From: CAYOOP01 sp964405685
GTDB lineage: Bacteria > Pseudomonadota > Alphaproteobacteria > Rickettsiales > SXRF01
Assembly (NCBI GenBank): GCA_964405685.1
Contig: CAYOOP010000001.1
Coordinates: forward strand, 372,001 to 436,000
Reading direction: 5' to 3'
Length of the DNA stretch: 64,000 bases
Under the pieces are notes generated by a model. The model worked only from the letters and a program-made list of their open reading frames with translations. It had not been told where the DNA came from and made no database searches. The translations under genes were made by a program, and so were the position numbers. Below are positions 33,201 through 41,483 of this stretch, piece by piece. The stretch's first letter is position 1. Every line of letters starts with the position of its first letter.

Positions 33201-34463
33201 GGGGTGCTCACGCACAACTTCTGCCAAAATGTCCCACACTTCCGGACGATGCGTTTCGACCATGCGCTTTGCAGCCTTCAGGGTCGAGGCAATGCCGTAA
33301 AGTTCGAGTTTCGCGTAAATGAACGGCTTGAAAAGTTCCAGCGCCATCAATTTTGGCAGACCGCATTGGTGGAGTTTGAGCTCCGGACCCACTACGATTA
33401 CAGAGCGGCCAGAGTAGTCCACGCGTTTGCCGAGCAAGTTCTGACGGAAGCGGCCTTGTTTGCCTTTCAACATATCCGACAAAGATTTTAAGGGGCGTTT
33501 GTTGACGCCAGTGATCACGCGGCCGCGGCGGCCGTTGTCGAACAATGCATCCACCGCTTCTTGCAACATACGTTTTTCGTTGCGGACGATAATGTCCGGC
33601 GCACGCAGCTCGAGCAGGCGTTTCAAGCGGTTGTTCCGGTTGATCACGCGGCGATAGAGATCGTTCAAATCCGACGTCGCAAACCGGCCACCATCAAGCG
33701 GCACCAGCGGGCGGAGTTCAGGTGGAATGACGGGAACAACATCAAGCACCATCCACTCAGGCTTGTTGTTAGATTCCAAGAACGCCTCAATCAATTTCAA
33801 GCGTTTTACGAGCTTTTTACGTTTGGCTTCCGAGGTGGTTTCCGCCAAATCACTGCGCAGCGTCGCTTTTTCTTCCTGCAGATTCACTTGCGCGAGAAGG
33901 AATTTAATCGCTTCCGCACCAATCGCAGCCGTAAACGTACCGTCACCAAATTTTTCCAGCGCTTCGTAGTATTGTTCTTCCGACAGCAACTCGCCTTGTT
34001 TGAACGGCGTGAGGCCTGGTTCGGTGACGACATAGGATTCAAAATAGAGCACTTTTTCGAGATCTTTCAGCGTCATGTCCATCAACGTGCCGATGCGAGA
34101 AGGCAGCGATTTCAAGAACCAGATGTGAGCCACAGGCGATGCCAATTCAATGTGGCCCATGCGTTCGCGGCGCACTTTCGAGGTCGTCACTTCCACGCCG
34201 CATTTTTCGCACACGACGCCGCGGTATTTCATGCGTTTGTATTTACCGCACAGGCACTCATAATCTTTGATTGGGCCAAAGATGCGCGCGCAGAACAGGC
34301 CGTCGCGTTCAGGCTTAAACGTGCGGTAGTTGATCGTCTCCGGCTTTTTCACTTCGCCAAAGCTCCACGAGCGGATTTTTTCCGGCGAAGCAATGGTGAT
34401 TTTGATTTCATCAAACTGTTTGGTAGCTTGAATGCCGCCGAAGATGTGCTGTAGTTCGTTCAT
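30267..34463 (-). CDS. rpoC: RNA polymerase beta' subunit
   Basis: A 1398-residue catalytic subunit. The N-terminal zinc site is in CLCGKYKRMKYRGVVCEKCGVE (Cys cluster about residues 70-89). The active-site Mg2+ motif NADFDGDQM is near residue 457 and the second zinc site includes CESKVGVCAHCYGRDLA. The trigger loop region IGEPGTQLTMRTFHIGG is intact. Length is typical of alphaproteobacteria. Unusually, it is separated from rpoB by an orphan gene (34583-34957) and a 119-bp spacer carrying a short palindrome, so the usual tight rpoB-rpoC junction is broken. Confidence 0.98.
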   Translation of the reverse strand: MNELQHIFGGIQATKQFDEIKITIASPEKIRSWSFGEVKKPETINYRTFKPERDGLFCARIFGPIKDYECLCGKYKRMKYRGVVCEKCGVEVTTSKVRRERMGHIELASPVAHIWFLKSLPSRIGTLMDMTLKDLEKVLYFESYVVTEPGLTPFKQGELLSEEQYYEALEKFGDGTFTAAIGAEAIKFLLAQVNLQEEKATLRSDLAETTSEAKRKKLVKRLKLIEAFLESNNKPEWMVLDVVPVIPPELRPLVPLDGGRFATSDLNDLYRRVINRNNRLKRLLELRAPDIIVRNEKRMLQEAVDALFDNGRRGRVITGVNKRPLKSLSDMLKGKQGRFRQNLLGKRVDYSGRSVIVVGPELKLHQCGLPKLMALELFKPFIYAKLELYGIASTLKAAKRMVETHRPEVWDILAEVVREHPVLLNRAPTLHRLGIQAFEPVLIEGKAIQLHPLVCTAFNADFDGDQMAVHVPLSIEAQLESRVLMMSTNNILSPANGKPIIVPSQDIVLGLYYLSLESDGEKGEGMIFKDAGEVQQALDAKVVTVHSKIKYRFRTIDDAGKPTVRLVDSTPGRVMIAELLPKHHLLPYSAVNKVMTKKEVSNLLYEVYRHAGQKETVIFADHLMSLGFRNACLAGISFGKDDMIIPASKEKHLNATLGEVKQFEQQYADGLITNGERYNKVIDAWSHCGEKVAEDMMKEISSVGTSKDGKKKASQINSIFMMAHSGARGSAAQIKQLCGMRGLMAKPSGEIIETPIISNFKEGLSVLEYFNSSHGARKGLADTALKTANSGYLTRRLVDVSQDCIITEPDCGTNRGIVMRAVIDGGTVTVPLADRVLGRVSAKDIFHPVTDQLIIARNTLMDEVLVAKLDEAGVESCLVRSVLTCESKVGVCAHCYGRDLARGTAVNMGEAVGVIAAQSIGEPGTQLTMRTFHIGGAAQRGAEQSAVETTQEGVVSFTNKNIVEDSKGRAIVMSRTCEIIVRDGSNREKARYKVPYGARLIVKEGANVKRGEKLADWDPFTLPIITERAGIAHYRDLVEGISLREAVDESTGMANKIVTDWRQQTRGADLKPRVALRDKKGEIVTLANGLEARYFLPVGAILSIEDGQDVHAGDVLARIPRDSLKTHDITGGLPRVAELFEARKPKDHAIICEMDGTVEFGKDYKNKRRIIIKPKDDGLQPIEYLIPKGKHITVQEGDFIQKGDLLMDGNPVPHDILRVMGVEALAAYMVTEVQQVYRLQGVLINDKHIEVVVRQMLQKVEIENPGETTFLSGEQVDREEFEAVNAKTIGEGYKPASAFSVLQGITKASLQTHSFISAASFQETTRVLTEASVHGKIDSLAGLKENVIVGRLIPAGTGATVAKLRRVAAERDREAALEAAKRIEANDSGDAPQALTGS

Positions 34464-34480
34464 ATTTTCCTCTTTTTTAC

Positions 34481-34500
34481 ATCCCCGCGAAGGCGGGGAT
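34481..34500. repeat. Short perfect palindrome upstream of rpoC
   Basis: ATCCCCGC-GAAG-GCGGGGAT, an 8-bp stem with a GAAG loop, 18 bp upstream of the rpoC start on the mRNA. It may be a minimal copy of the dispersed palindromic repeats, or a processing hairpin between the orphan gene and rpoC. Confidence 0.6.
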
Positions 34501-34582
34501 CTAGTGTTGTCCTTGCATCTAACCCCAATATAGTATCGTCCTACTTTAACCGCTCTACTTCTTCAAAAAACATCGGGCTATA

Positions 34583-34957
34583 TCAAATATTTAGCCCTAC
34601 ACACCGTCTCCCACCTGCTACCCCATTTTCTTGAGCCCAAGCATCCACTTGTCCCTCTACATAAGGAAGATTTGTGTCTAATTTTACGACCACCCGAGGT
34701 CTTGAGCCTATTACAAAACCTTCTAAGACTAAGGGCACATTCTCGTTGTAAGTGGCGATTCTATCTTCACCTAAATTCCAAATGTCCTTGAAGAATGAGA
34801 CGAAATTTTGGGCTTCGTCATCACTATTAAATGTCCAAATAGGATCTTTCTCGTGATGCGAAGGATTATGTGACAAGATTGGATCTAGACTTTTGAACTT
34901 ATCATACATCTTCTGGTTCAATATCTGATCAGGGGTTGGTGGTATTTTCTCTACCAT
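34583..34957 (-). CDS. Orphan protein inserted between rpoB and rpoC
   Basis: A 124-residue soluble acidic protein beginning MVEKIPPTPDQILNQ; I recognise no family. It is clearly more AT-rich than its neighbours. Its ATG lies 4 bp after the rpoB stop codon, and an AAGGA inside the end of rpoB is a plausible ribosome site, so it should be translated from the rpoBC transcript. The middle (WTFNSDDEAQNFVSFFKDIW) and end (VEGQVDAWAQENG) faintly recall RraB-type RNase E regulators, which is only a hint. Base composition plus position suggest a late insertion that kept the operon functional. Confidence 0.7.
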   Translation of the reverse strand: MVEKIPPTPDQILNQKMYDKFKSLDPILSHNPSHHEKDPIWTFNSDDEAQNFVSFFKDIWNLGEDRIATYNENVPLVLEGFVIGSRPRVVVKLDTNLPYVEGQVDAWAQENGVAGGRRCVGLNI

Positions 34958-34961
34958 ATGA

Positions 34962-37900
34962 TCACGCTTCCTTCTCTTGCAACTCCACGTTGAGACAGAG
35001 GGATTTCAGCTCTTTCACCATCACGTGGAAAGACTCTGGAATACCAGACTCAAACGAGTGGTCGCCGCGGACGATCGATTCGTAGATTTTGCTACGGCCC
35101 GCAACGTCATCTGACTTAACGGTCAAAATCTCCTGCAGGGAATACGCCGCGCCATACGCTTGCATCGCCCAGCACTCCATCTCCCCGAAGCGCTGACCAC
35201 CGAACTGCGATTTACCGCCGAGTGGTTGTTGCGTCACCAGTGAATATGGCCCAATCGAGCGTGCGTGGATTTTATCATCCACCAGGTGGTGCAGCTTCAG
35301 CATGTAGATGTAGCCGACGGTCGTTTTGCGATCGAACGGTTCGCCGGTGCGGCCGTCAAACAGCTGCATTTGTCCTGAAGAAGCAAGCCCTGCACGCTCC
35401 AGCCATTTGACGATATCGCTTTCATTGGCGCCGTCAAACACAGGTGTTGCAAACGGGATGCCCTTACGAAGGTTGCCGGCAAGTTCGAGCAATTGCGGGG
35501 TGTCGAGTTTTTCGATCTCTTTCACGATCGCAGGATCCGTGTAAATCGACTCAATACCTTCGCGAATTTGCTTCACGTTAGCAATAGTGGCGACTTTTTC
35601 GCCCAGCTCATCCAGCGCTTTGGCAATTTTCTTGCCCATGCCAGCCGATGCCCAGCCGAGGTGGGTTTCCAAAATCTGACCGACGTTCATGCGTGATGGT
35701 ACACCGAGAGGATTCAGCACCATATCGACCGGCGTGCCATCTTCCAGATACGGCATGTCTTCGGCGGGAACGATGCGGGAAATCACCCCTTTGTTACCAT
35801 GGCGGCCGGCCATTTTGTCGCCGGGTTGAAGCTTGCGCTTCACGGCCACAAACACCTTCACCATTTTCAGCACGCCAGGCAGCAAATCATCGCCGCTTTG
35901 TACTTTGCCGACTTTTTCCTCGAACCATTGGCTGATGCGGGTGTTGGCAACATCGAGCTGTTTTTTCAAGCCTTCGATTTCGCTCATCACCCTGTCGTCT
36001 TTCACTGCGAACTGCCACCATTGACCGTGGCTGTATTTGCTGAAAGCCTCTTCGGTAATGTTGGAACCCACTTTGAAATTGCGTGGACCGGAGGTCGATT
36101 TTTTGCCTTCGAGCAATTCACGCAGACGGCCGTAGATGAAGCGTTCGATAATCGCACGTTCGTCATCACGGTCTTTCGCTAAGCGCTCAATCTCTTGTTT
36201 TTCAATCGCCAGCGCGCGTTCGTCTTTTTCAATGCCGCGGCGCGAAAAGATTTTCACACCCACCACCGTACCGGAAACGCCGGGAGGTAAACGGAGCGAA
36301 GAATCACGCACGTCGGAGGCTTTTTCGCCGAAAATCGCACGCAAGAGTTTTTCTTCCGGCGTCATCGGTGATTCAGATTTCGGTGTGACTTTACCCACCA
36401 GAATATCGCCCGGTTTGATTTCAGCGCCGATGTGCACGACACCGATTTCGTCAAGGTTGCGCAGCGCTTCTTCACCGACGTTCGGAATGTCGCGGGTGAT
36501 TTCTTCAGGTCCAAGCTTCGTATCACGTGCCATTACTTCGAACTCTTCGATGTGGATGGAAGTGAATACGTCTTCGGAGACGATACGTTCAGAAATCAGG
36601 ATTGAATCCTCATAGTTGTAGCCATTCCATGGCATGAACGCGACGAGGATGTTTTGACCAAGGGCAAGCTCGCCCATGTCGGTTGAGGGGCCGTCAGCGA
36701 TGATGTCGCCGGTTTTCACCACGTCGCCCACTTTTACAAGCGGCTTTTGGTTGAGGCACGTCGATTGGTTCGAGCGCTGGAATTTGGTGAGGTTGTAGAT
36801 GTCTACACCCGGAGTTTCTTGGTCGCCCTCAGGAGTCGACCGAATGACTACACGGGTGGCATCCACCTGGTCGATCACGCCGGGGCGGCGCGCTACGGTC
36901 GTTACACCGGAGTCTTTCGCCACAATCTCTTCCATACCGGTACCAACGAGCGGCGCTTCGGTGCGAATGAGCGGTACAGCCTGACGTTGCATGTTCGAGC
37001 CCATGAGCGCACGGTTCGCATCGTCGTTCTCGAGGAACGGAATCAGCGATGCAGCAACCGAAACAAGCTGTTGCGGTGCTACGTCCACGTATTCAATCGT
37101 ATCCGGAGCCGCGAGCAAGAAATCACCGCCTTTACGGGCAGAGACGAGGTCAGAGGTAAACTGACCTTTGTCATTGAGCTCTACGTTCGCTTGCGCGATG
37201 GTGTAGCGGCCCTCTTCAATCGCCGAGAGATACACCACTTCGTCCGACACGCGGCCGTTGATGACTTTGCGATACGGCGTTTCGATAAAGCCATATTTGT
37301 TGACGCGCGCGTAGGTTGCCATCGAGTTGATGAGGCCGATGTTCGGACCTTCGGGCGTTTCAATCGGGCAGATGCGGCCGTAGTGGGTCGGGTGCACATC
37401 GCGCACCTCAAACCCCGCACGTTCGCGGGAAAGACCCCCGGGTCCAAGGGCCGAAAGGCGGCGCTTGTGGGTGATTTCCGACAGCGGATTGGTTTGATCC
37501 ATAAACTGCGACAGCTGCGAGGAGCCGAAGAATTCACGCACAGCAGCCGCAACAGGTTTGGAATTGATCAAATCATGTGGCATGACGGTATCGATATCTA
37601 CCGAGCCCATACGTTCTACAATCGAGCGTTCCATACGGAGCAAGCCAATGCGGAACTGGTTTTCCATCAATTCACCGACCGAGCGAACGCGGCGGTTACC
37701 GAGGTGATCGATGTCGTCGATTTCGCCTTGGCCGTCTTTGAGCTGCACTAACGTTTTCACAATTTGCAGGATATCTTCTTTGGTAAGGACACCCACAGAA
37801 TCAGGGGTGTTAAGACCAAGGCGCGCATTCATTTTCACGCGGCCGACCGCCGAGAGATCGTAGCGTTCTTCATCAAAGAAGAGCGATTTAAAGAGGGCTT

Positions 37901-39107
37901 CTGCAGCTTCCGGCGTCGTCGGTTCGCCCGGGCGCATCACGCGGTAGATATCAATCAACGCATCGTCTTTGGTTTGGTTTTTATCGGCAACCAGGGTGTT
38001 CCGGATATATGCACCCACGTTGACGTGGTCGATGTCAAGCACCGGCACTTCTTTGAAGCCCTGGTCTTCGAGAAGGGCAATCGTTGCTGCATTCAGCTCG
38101 TCACCCGCTTCCGCGTAAATCTCACCGGATTCACCGTTTACGACGTCTTGCGCGATGTACTTGCCAATCAGCTGTTCGGCTGGGATCAAATAGTCTTTCA
38201 AACCATCTTCAGCGAATTTTTTTGCCATACGCGCGGTGACTTTCGCACCGGTTTTTGCAATGGTTTTGCCGGTTTTGGCGTCAACGAGATCAAACGACAA
38301 CTTGATATTACGGAAATTGTCCGAATTATATCTCGTCGCGTAGCCTTCGTCCTTTTGCTTTTTATAGATCACCGGTTTGTAGAAGGTGTTCAAGATTTCT
38401 TCGGTGTCCATACCAAGCGCACGCAACACGGTTGTCGCCGGCACCTTGCGGCGGCGGTCGATGCGAGCTTGAACTAAGTCTTTGGCGTCGAATTCGAAAT
38501 CGAGCCAGGAACCACGGTAAGGAATGATCCGCGCGCTGAAGAGGAACTTGCCGGAGGTGTGGGTTTTGCCTTGGTCGTGATCGAAGAACACACCCGGAGA
38601 ACGGTGCATTTGCGAAACGATTACGCGCTCGGTACCGTTGATGATAAAGGTGCCGTTGTTGGTCATGAGCGGAATATCGCCCATATAGACATCTTGTTCT
38701 TTGATGTCTTTGATTTCGCGCGCGCCGGTGTCTTCATCGACAATCCATACGATTAGACGAAGCGTGACGCGCAAGGGGGCTGCAAAATTAATTCCGCGCG
38801 AACGGCACTCTTCCACGTCGTATTTCGGATGATCAAGATGGTATTTTACGAATTCAATGGTGGCGGTGTCTGCAAAATCTTTAATCGGAAACACGGACTT
38901 GAACACCCCCTGAAGGCCGGTGTTGGTGCGTTTCTCCGGGCCCGTGTCGGCTTGTAAGAAGAGGTCATACGAGTTCTTTTGTACCTCGATCAGGTTTGGC
39001 ATCATCGCAATCGATCGAACGCGACCAAAACTATTACGAATGCGCTTGCGCGAGGTGAAAGAAAGGCGGGATTTTGCTGCTGCGTGTGGCATAGTGTGCG
39101 TGCTCAT
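34962..39107 (-). CDS. rpoB: RNA polymerase beta subunit
   Basis: A 1381-residue subunit. The rifampicin region FFGSSQLSQFMDQTNPLSEI with THKRRLSALGPGGLSRERAG is near residues 505-545 and looks wild-type: the usual Asp, His, Arg and Ser contact positions are all present, so a sensitive enzyme is expected. Other landmarks are HPTHYGRICPIETPEGPNIG, GDKMAGRHGNKGVISRI (catalytic region), and the C-terminal GGQRFGEMECWAMQAYGAAY. The start ATG at 39107 is 124 bp after rplL, and that gap forms a long hairpin. Length is typical of alphaproteobacteria. Confidence 0.98.
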   Translation of the reverse strand: MSTHTMPHAAAKSRLSFTSRKRIRNSFGRVRSIAMMPNLIEVQKNSYDLFLQADTGPEKRTNTGLQGVFKSVFPIKDFADTATIEFVKYHLDHPKYDVEECRSRGINFAAPLRVTLRLIVWIVDEDTGAREIKDIKEQDVYMGDIPLMTNNGTFIINGTERVIVSQMHRSPGVFFDHDQGKTHTSGKFLFSARIIPYRGSWLDFEFDAKDLVQARIDRRRKVPATTVLRALGMDTEEILNTFYKPVIYKKQKDEGYATRYNSDNFRNIKLSFDLVDAKTGKTIAKTGAKVTARMAKKFAEDGLKDYLIPAEQLIGKYIAQDVVNGESGEIYAEAGDELNAATIALLEDQGFKEVPVLDIDHVNVGAYIRNTLVADKNQTKDDALIDIYRVMRPGEPTTPEAAEALFKSLFFDEERYDLSAVGRVKMNARLGLNTPDSVGVLTKEDILQIVKTLVQLKDGQGEIDDIDHLGNRRVRSVGELMENQFRIGLLRMERSIVERMGSVDIDTVMPHDLINSKPVAAAVREFFGSSQLSQFMDQTNPLSEITHKRRLSALGPGGLSRERAGFEVRDVHPTHYGRICPIETPEGPNIGLINSMATYARVNKYGFIETPYRKVINGRVSDEVVYLSAIEEGRYTIAQANVELNDKGQFTSDLVSARKGGDFLLAAPDTIEYVDVAPQQLVSVAASLIPFLENDDANRALMGSNMQRQAVPLIRTEAPLVGTGMEEIVAKDSGVTTVARRPGVIDQVDATRVVIRSTPEGDQETPGVDIYNLTKFQRSNQSTCLNQKPLVKVGDVVKTGDIIADGPSTDMGELALGQNILVAFMPWNGYNYEDSILISERIVSEDVFTSIHIEEFEVMARDTKLGPEEITRDIPNVGEEALRNLDEIGVVHIGAEIKPGDILVGKVTPKSESPMTPEEKLLRAIFGEKASDVRDSSLRLPPGVSGTVVGVKIFSRRGIEKDERALAIEKQEIERLAKDRDDERAIIERFIYGRLRELLEGKKSTSGPRNFKVGSNITEEAFSKYSHGQWWQFAVKDDRVMSEIEGLKKQLDVANTRISQWFEEKVGKVQSGDDLLPGVLKMVKVFVAVKRKLQPGDKMAGRHGNKGVISRIVPAEDMPYLEDGTPVDMVLNPLGVPSRMNVGQILETHLGWASAGMGKKIAKALDELGEKVATIANVKQIREGIESIYTDPAIVKEIEKLDTPQLLELAGNLRKGIPFATPVFDGANESDIVKWLERAGLASSGQMQLFDGRTGEPFDRKTTVGYIYMLKLHHLVDDKIHARSIGPYSLVTQQPLGGKSQFGGQRFGEMECWAMQAYGAAYSLQEILTVKSDDVAGRSKIYESIVRGDHSFESGIPESFHVMVKELKSLCLNVELQEKEA

Positions 39108-39114
39108 AATAAGA

Positions 39115-39232
39115 GTGGCTAGTAACCAGTGGTTGGTGACTAGGTATCAAAAACTATGGGCCAGTAACAATGGCTAGAGTGACTCGGGCTATACGCCCAG
39201 AGCCACTAACCACCAATCACCAGCCACTAAAC
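39115..39232 (-). promoter_or_regulatory. Long hairpin in the rplL-rpoB spacer (possible attenuator or RNase III site)
   Basis: AGTGGCTAGTAACCAGTGG and following bases (39115-39143) are an imperfect inverted copy of the segment ending at about 39232 (…CACCAATCACCAGCCACTAA). Over about 29 positions nearly all differences are transitions, so many pairs are G-U compatible in one strand. A smaller hairpin GGGC-TATAC-GCCC sits in the loop (about 39187-39199). In E. coli the same spacer holds an attenuator and an RNase III site that lower rpoB relative to rplL. Confidence 0.55.
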
Positions 39233-39618
39233 TACTTAACTTCAACGGTCGCGCCAGCTTCAGTGAGAGCTTTTTTGATTTTCTCAGCTTCGTCTTTGCT
39301 TACGCCTTCTTTCACAGCTTTAGGCGCGGCTTCAACGAGGTCTTTGGCTTCTTTCAGGCCAAGACCGGTTACTTCACGCACCACTTTGATCGCGCCGATT
39401 TTCTTATCCGCAGGGATCGATGCGAGAATCACCGAGAATTCGGTTTGTTCTTCACCAGCGGCAGCGCCGCCAGCGGCAGGTGCATTCGCAGCAGCAACGG
39501 CAACTGGTGCCGCGGCAGAAACGCCCCATTTTTCTTCGAGCATTTTGGAAAGATCAGCGGCTTCCATTACGCTGAGTGCAGACAGATCGTCTACGATTTT
39601 TGCAAGATTAGCAGCCAT
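39232..39618 (-). CDS. rplL: Ribosomal protein bL12 (L7/L12)
   Basis: A 128-residue stalk protein. It has an N-terminal dimerisation helix (KIVDDLSALSVMEAADLSKML), an Ala/Gly-rich hinge (about residues 38-55) and the C-terminal factor-binding domain (TEFSVILASIPADKKIGAIK, EVTGLGLKEAKDLVEAAPKAVKEGVSKDEAEKI). It recruits translation GTPases. It is co-transcribed with rplJ 29 bp upstream. Confidence 0.98.
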   Translation of the reverse strand: MAANLAKIVDDLSALSVMEAADLSKMLEEKWGVSAAAPVAVAAANAPAAGGAAAGEEQTEFSVILASIPADKKIGAIKVVREVTGLGLKEAKDLVEAAPKAVKEGVSKDEAEKIKKALTEAGATVEVK

Positions 39619-39647
39619 GTTAGTTCTCCTTCAGGTTAAATAAAATA

Positions 39648-40163
39648 CTATGCTTTTTTGCTATATGCCGAAACCACGCGCGCAACTTGCGATGCGGGTG
39701 CCTGCAATACGGTGGCGAGTCGGGTGGCTGGGGTTGCCAGCATGCCCACGATCTTGGCGCGAAGCTCGTCAAGCGACGGCATTTTGGACAATGCTTCAAC
39801 GCCCTTCACATCCAGATTTTTCTCCATGAACGCGCCGCCAAGAATCACCAATTTTTCATTGGTCTTTGCGAAGTCCACGATCACTTTGGCCGCCGCCACT
39901 GGGTCTTTAGAAACGGCCATAGCCGTTGGCCCCTTAAGCATTGGCGAAAGTTGTTCAAACGCAGTGCCCGAAAGCGCGCGTTTGGCCAGGCGGTTTTTAG
40001 CCACCTTATAGCTTGCGCCTGCTGCCCGGGCCTTACGACGCAGGTCGGAAACTTCGGCGACCGTCATTCCCTTGTTTTGAACGAGAATGATGGTGCTGGC
40101 GTCTTTTAGCGAAGCTTCTACTTCGGTGATGACGTTGATTTTCTGTGCTTTTGTCAGTGCCAT
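39648..40163 (-). CDS. rplJ: Ribosomal protein uL10
   Basis: A 171-residue stalk base protein. The N-terminal 23S-binding domain has VTEVEASLKDASTIILVQNKGMTVAEVSDLRR and YKVAKNRLAKRAL. The C-terminal helix that anchors bL12 dimers ends LQAPASQVARVVSAYSKKA. uL10-bL12 usually represses its own mRNA through the leader. Here only 9 bp separate it from rplA, so any such site would have to lie inside or upstream of the rplA frame. Confidence 0.97.
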   Translation of the reverse strand: MALTKAQKINVITEVEASLKDASTIILVQNKGMTVAEVSDLRRKARAAGASYKVAKNRLAKRALSGTAFEQLSPMLKGPTAMAVSKDPVAAAKVIVDFAKTNEKLVILGGAFMEKNLDVKGVEALSKMPSLDELRAKIVGMLATPATRLATVLQAPASQVARVVSAYSKKA

Positions 40164-40172
40164 ATGCTCCCC

Positions 40173-40871
40173 CTACGCCGCTGCGCTTATGTTGCTGAGG
40201 TCGAGCTTTACGCCGACACCCATGGTGGAGCTGATACCAACTTTTTTCAGATAGTTGCCTTTGGCGCCTGATGGTTTGGCTTTCACCACCGCGTCGATAA
40301 AGGCGCGCAGGTTTTGCTCAATCGCCTCTTCCGTGAAGCTGGCTTTAGCAATACCCGCATGAACTACACCCTCTTTTTCCACACGGAACTCAACCTGTCC
40401 CGCTTTCGCAAGGCGCACAGCCTCCGCTACGTTCGGGGTTACGGTGCCGAGTTTCGGGTTTGGCATCAGGCCTTTTGGCCCGAGCACCTTTGCTACTTTA
40501 CCCACCACCGCCATCATATCAGGGCTGGCGATGCAGCGGTCAAAGCTCAAATCACCACCGTTGATTTTATCGGCCAAATCTTCCGCGCCAACGATATCTG
40601 CACCCGCATCGAGCGCTTCTTTTGCTTTATCGCCACGGGCAAACACCGCAATACGGATTTTTTTGCCGGTGCCGTTTGGCATCGCAACCATGCCACGCAC
40701 TTGCTGGTCAGACTGTTTCGGGTCCACGCCCAAATTCATCACAATATCAATCGTTTCATCGAATTTAGACGTTGCGCCCGCTTTAACGAGCTTCACTGCC
40801 GATTTAAGATCATAGGCTTTGTTGCGATCCACCGCAGCCACACGACTTTTACGTTTTTTGGAAACAAACAT
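40173..40871 (-). CDS. rplA: Ribosomal protein uL1
   Basis: A 232-residue protein of the L1 stalk that assists release of deacylated tRNA. Motifs are KFDETIDIVMNLGVDPKQSDQQVRG (N-terminal), GPKGLMPNPKLGTVT (interdomain hinge, about residues 125-139) and the C-terminal KPSGAKGNYLKKVGISSTMGVGVKLD with the SSTMGPG-type signature (here STMGVG). Its ATG overlaps the rplK stop by 1 bp. In E. coli L1 represses the rplK-rplA operon. Confidence 0.98.
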   Translation of the reverse strand: MFVSKKRKSRVAAVDRNKAYDLKSAVKLVKAGATSKFDETIDIVMNLGVDPKQSDQQVRGMVAMPNGTGKKIRIAVFARGDKAKEALDAGADIVGAEDLADKINGGDLSFDRCIASPDMMAVVGKVAKVLGPKGLMPNPKLGTVTPNVAEAVRLAKAGQVEFRVEKEGVVHAGIAKASFTEEAIEQNLRAFIDAVVKAKPSGAKGNYLKKVGISSTMGVGVKLDLSNISAAA

Positions 40872-41308
40872 TAGGCTGCCTCCAACACTTCTAGGCCCAT
40901 GGCGAGCGCCGAGCCACGAATCATTGCCGCGGCGGCTTCTACATCATGCGCGTTTAAATCGACCATTTTTTCTTTCGCAATGTCACGAATTTGGTTCATC
41001 GTAATTTTGCCAGCTTTCGCGCCCTTACCTGGGGTTTGCGAGCCTTTTTCAATTTTGGCCGCTTTTTTCAGGAAGTAGGACACGGGAGGTTTGCGCGTAA
41101 TAAACGTGAATGTCCGGTCTTGGTATGCGGTGATCACCACCGGAATCGGCGCGCCGGGCTCCATTTTCTGGGTGGCGGCGTTAAACGCCTTACAAAATTC
41201 CATGATGTTCAAGCCGCGTTGGCCGAGAGCGGGGCCTACAGGCGGCGAAGGGTTGGCTTTGCCAGCTGGAATCTGCAGCTTCACATAGCCCGCAATTTTC
41301 TTTGCCAT
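40871..41308 (-). CDS. rplK: Ribosomal protein uL11
   Basis: A 145-residue protein that binds the GTPase-associated region of 23S rRNA. The N-terminal domain has YVKLQIPAGKANPSPPVGPALGQRGLNIMEFCKAFN, with the proline-rich thiostrepton hinge. The C-terminal RNA-binding domain has PGKGAKAGKITMNQIRDIAKEKM. It starts the rplK-rplA pair 175 bp downstream of nusG. That spacer contains nested TCCGC/GCGGA hairpins near 41400-41430, but no clear terminator on the minus strand. Confidence 0.98.
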   Translation of the reverse strand: MAKKIAGYVKLQIPAGKANPSPPVGPALGQRGLNIMEFCKAFNAATQKMEPGAPIPVVITAYQDRTFTFITRKPPVSYFLKKAAKIEKGSQTPGKGAKAGKITMNQIRDIAKEKMVDLNAHDVEAAAAMIRGSALAMGLEVLEAA

Positions 41309-41483
41309 AAGATTCTCCGTTCCGACGCAACTATAAGACCATTCCCTTACTTCGCTTCCACCGCCAAACGTCAGAACAAAGGCCAGCCGTGGTTTTCGCT
41401 ACTTTTTGCGGACCAAAATCCGCGCAAGGGAGCGGACTTTTAGACCAGGCCAAAAGGAATTGCAAGGGGTTTTTTAGAAAATC

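Noticed and set aside
33561..34454. 297-codon open frame antisense to rpoC
   Set aside because: It mirrors the codons of rpoC; Phe/Arg/His-rich composition is typical of an antisense shadow of a GC-biased gene.
36747..37751. 334-codon open frame antisense to rpoB
   Set aside because: Same shadow effect; no ribosome site and no family resemblance.
41390..41440. Hairpins TGCGGA/TCCGCA between nusG and rplK as a terminator
   Set aside because: On the transcribed minus strand the stem is followed by A residues, not a T tract.
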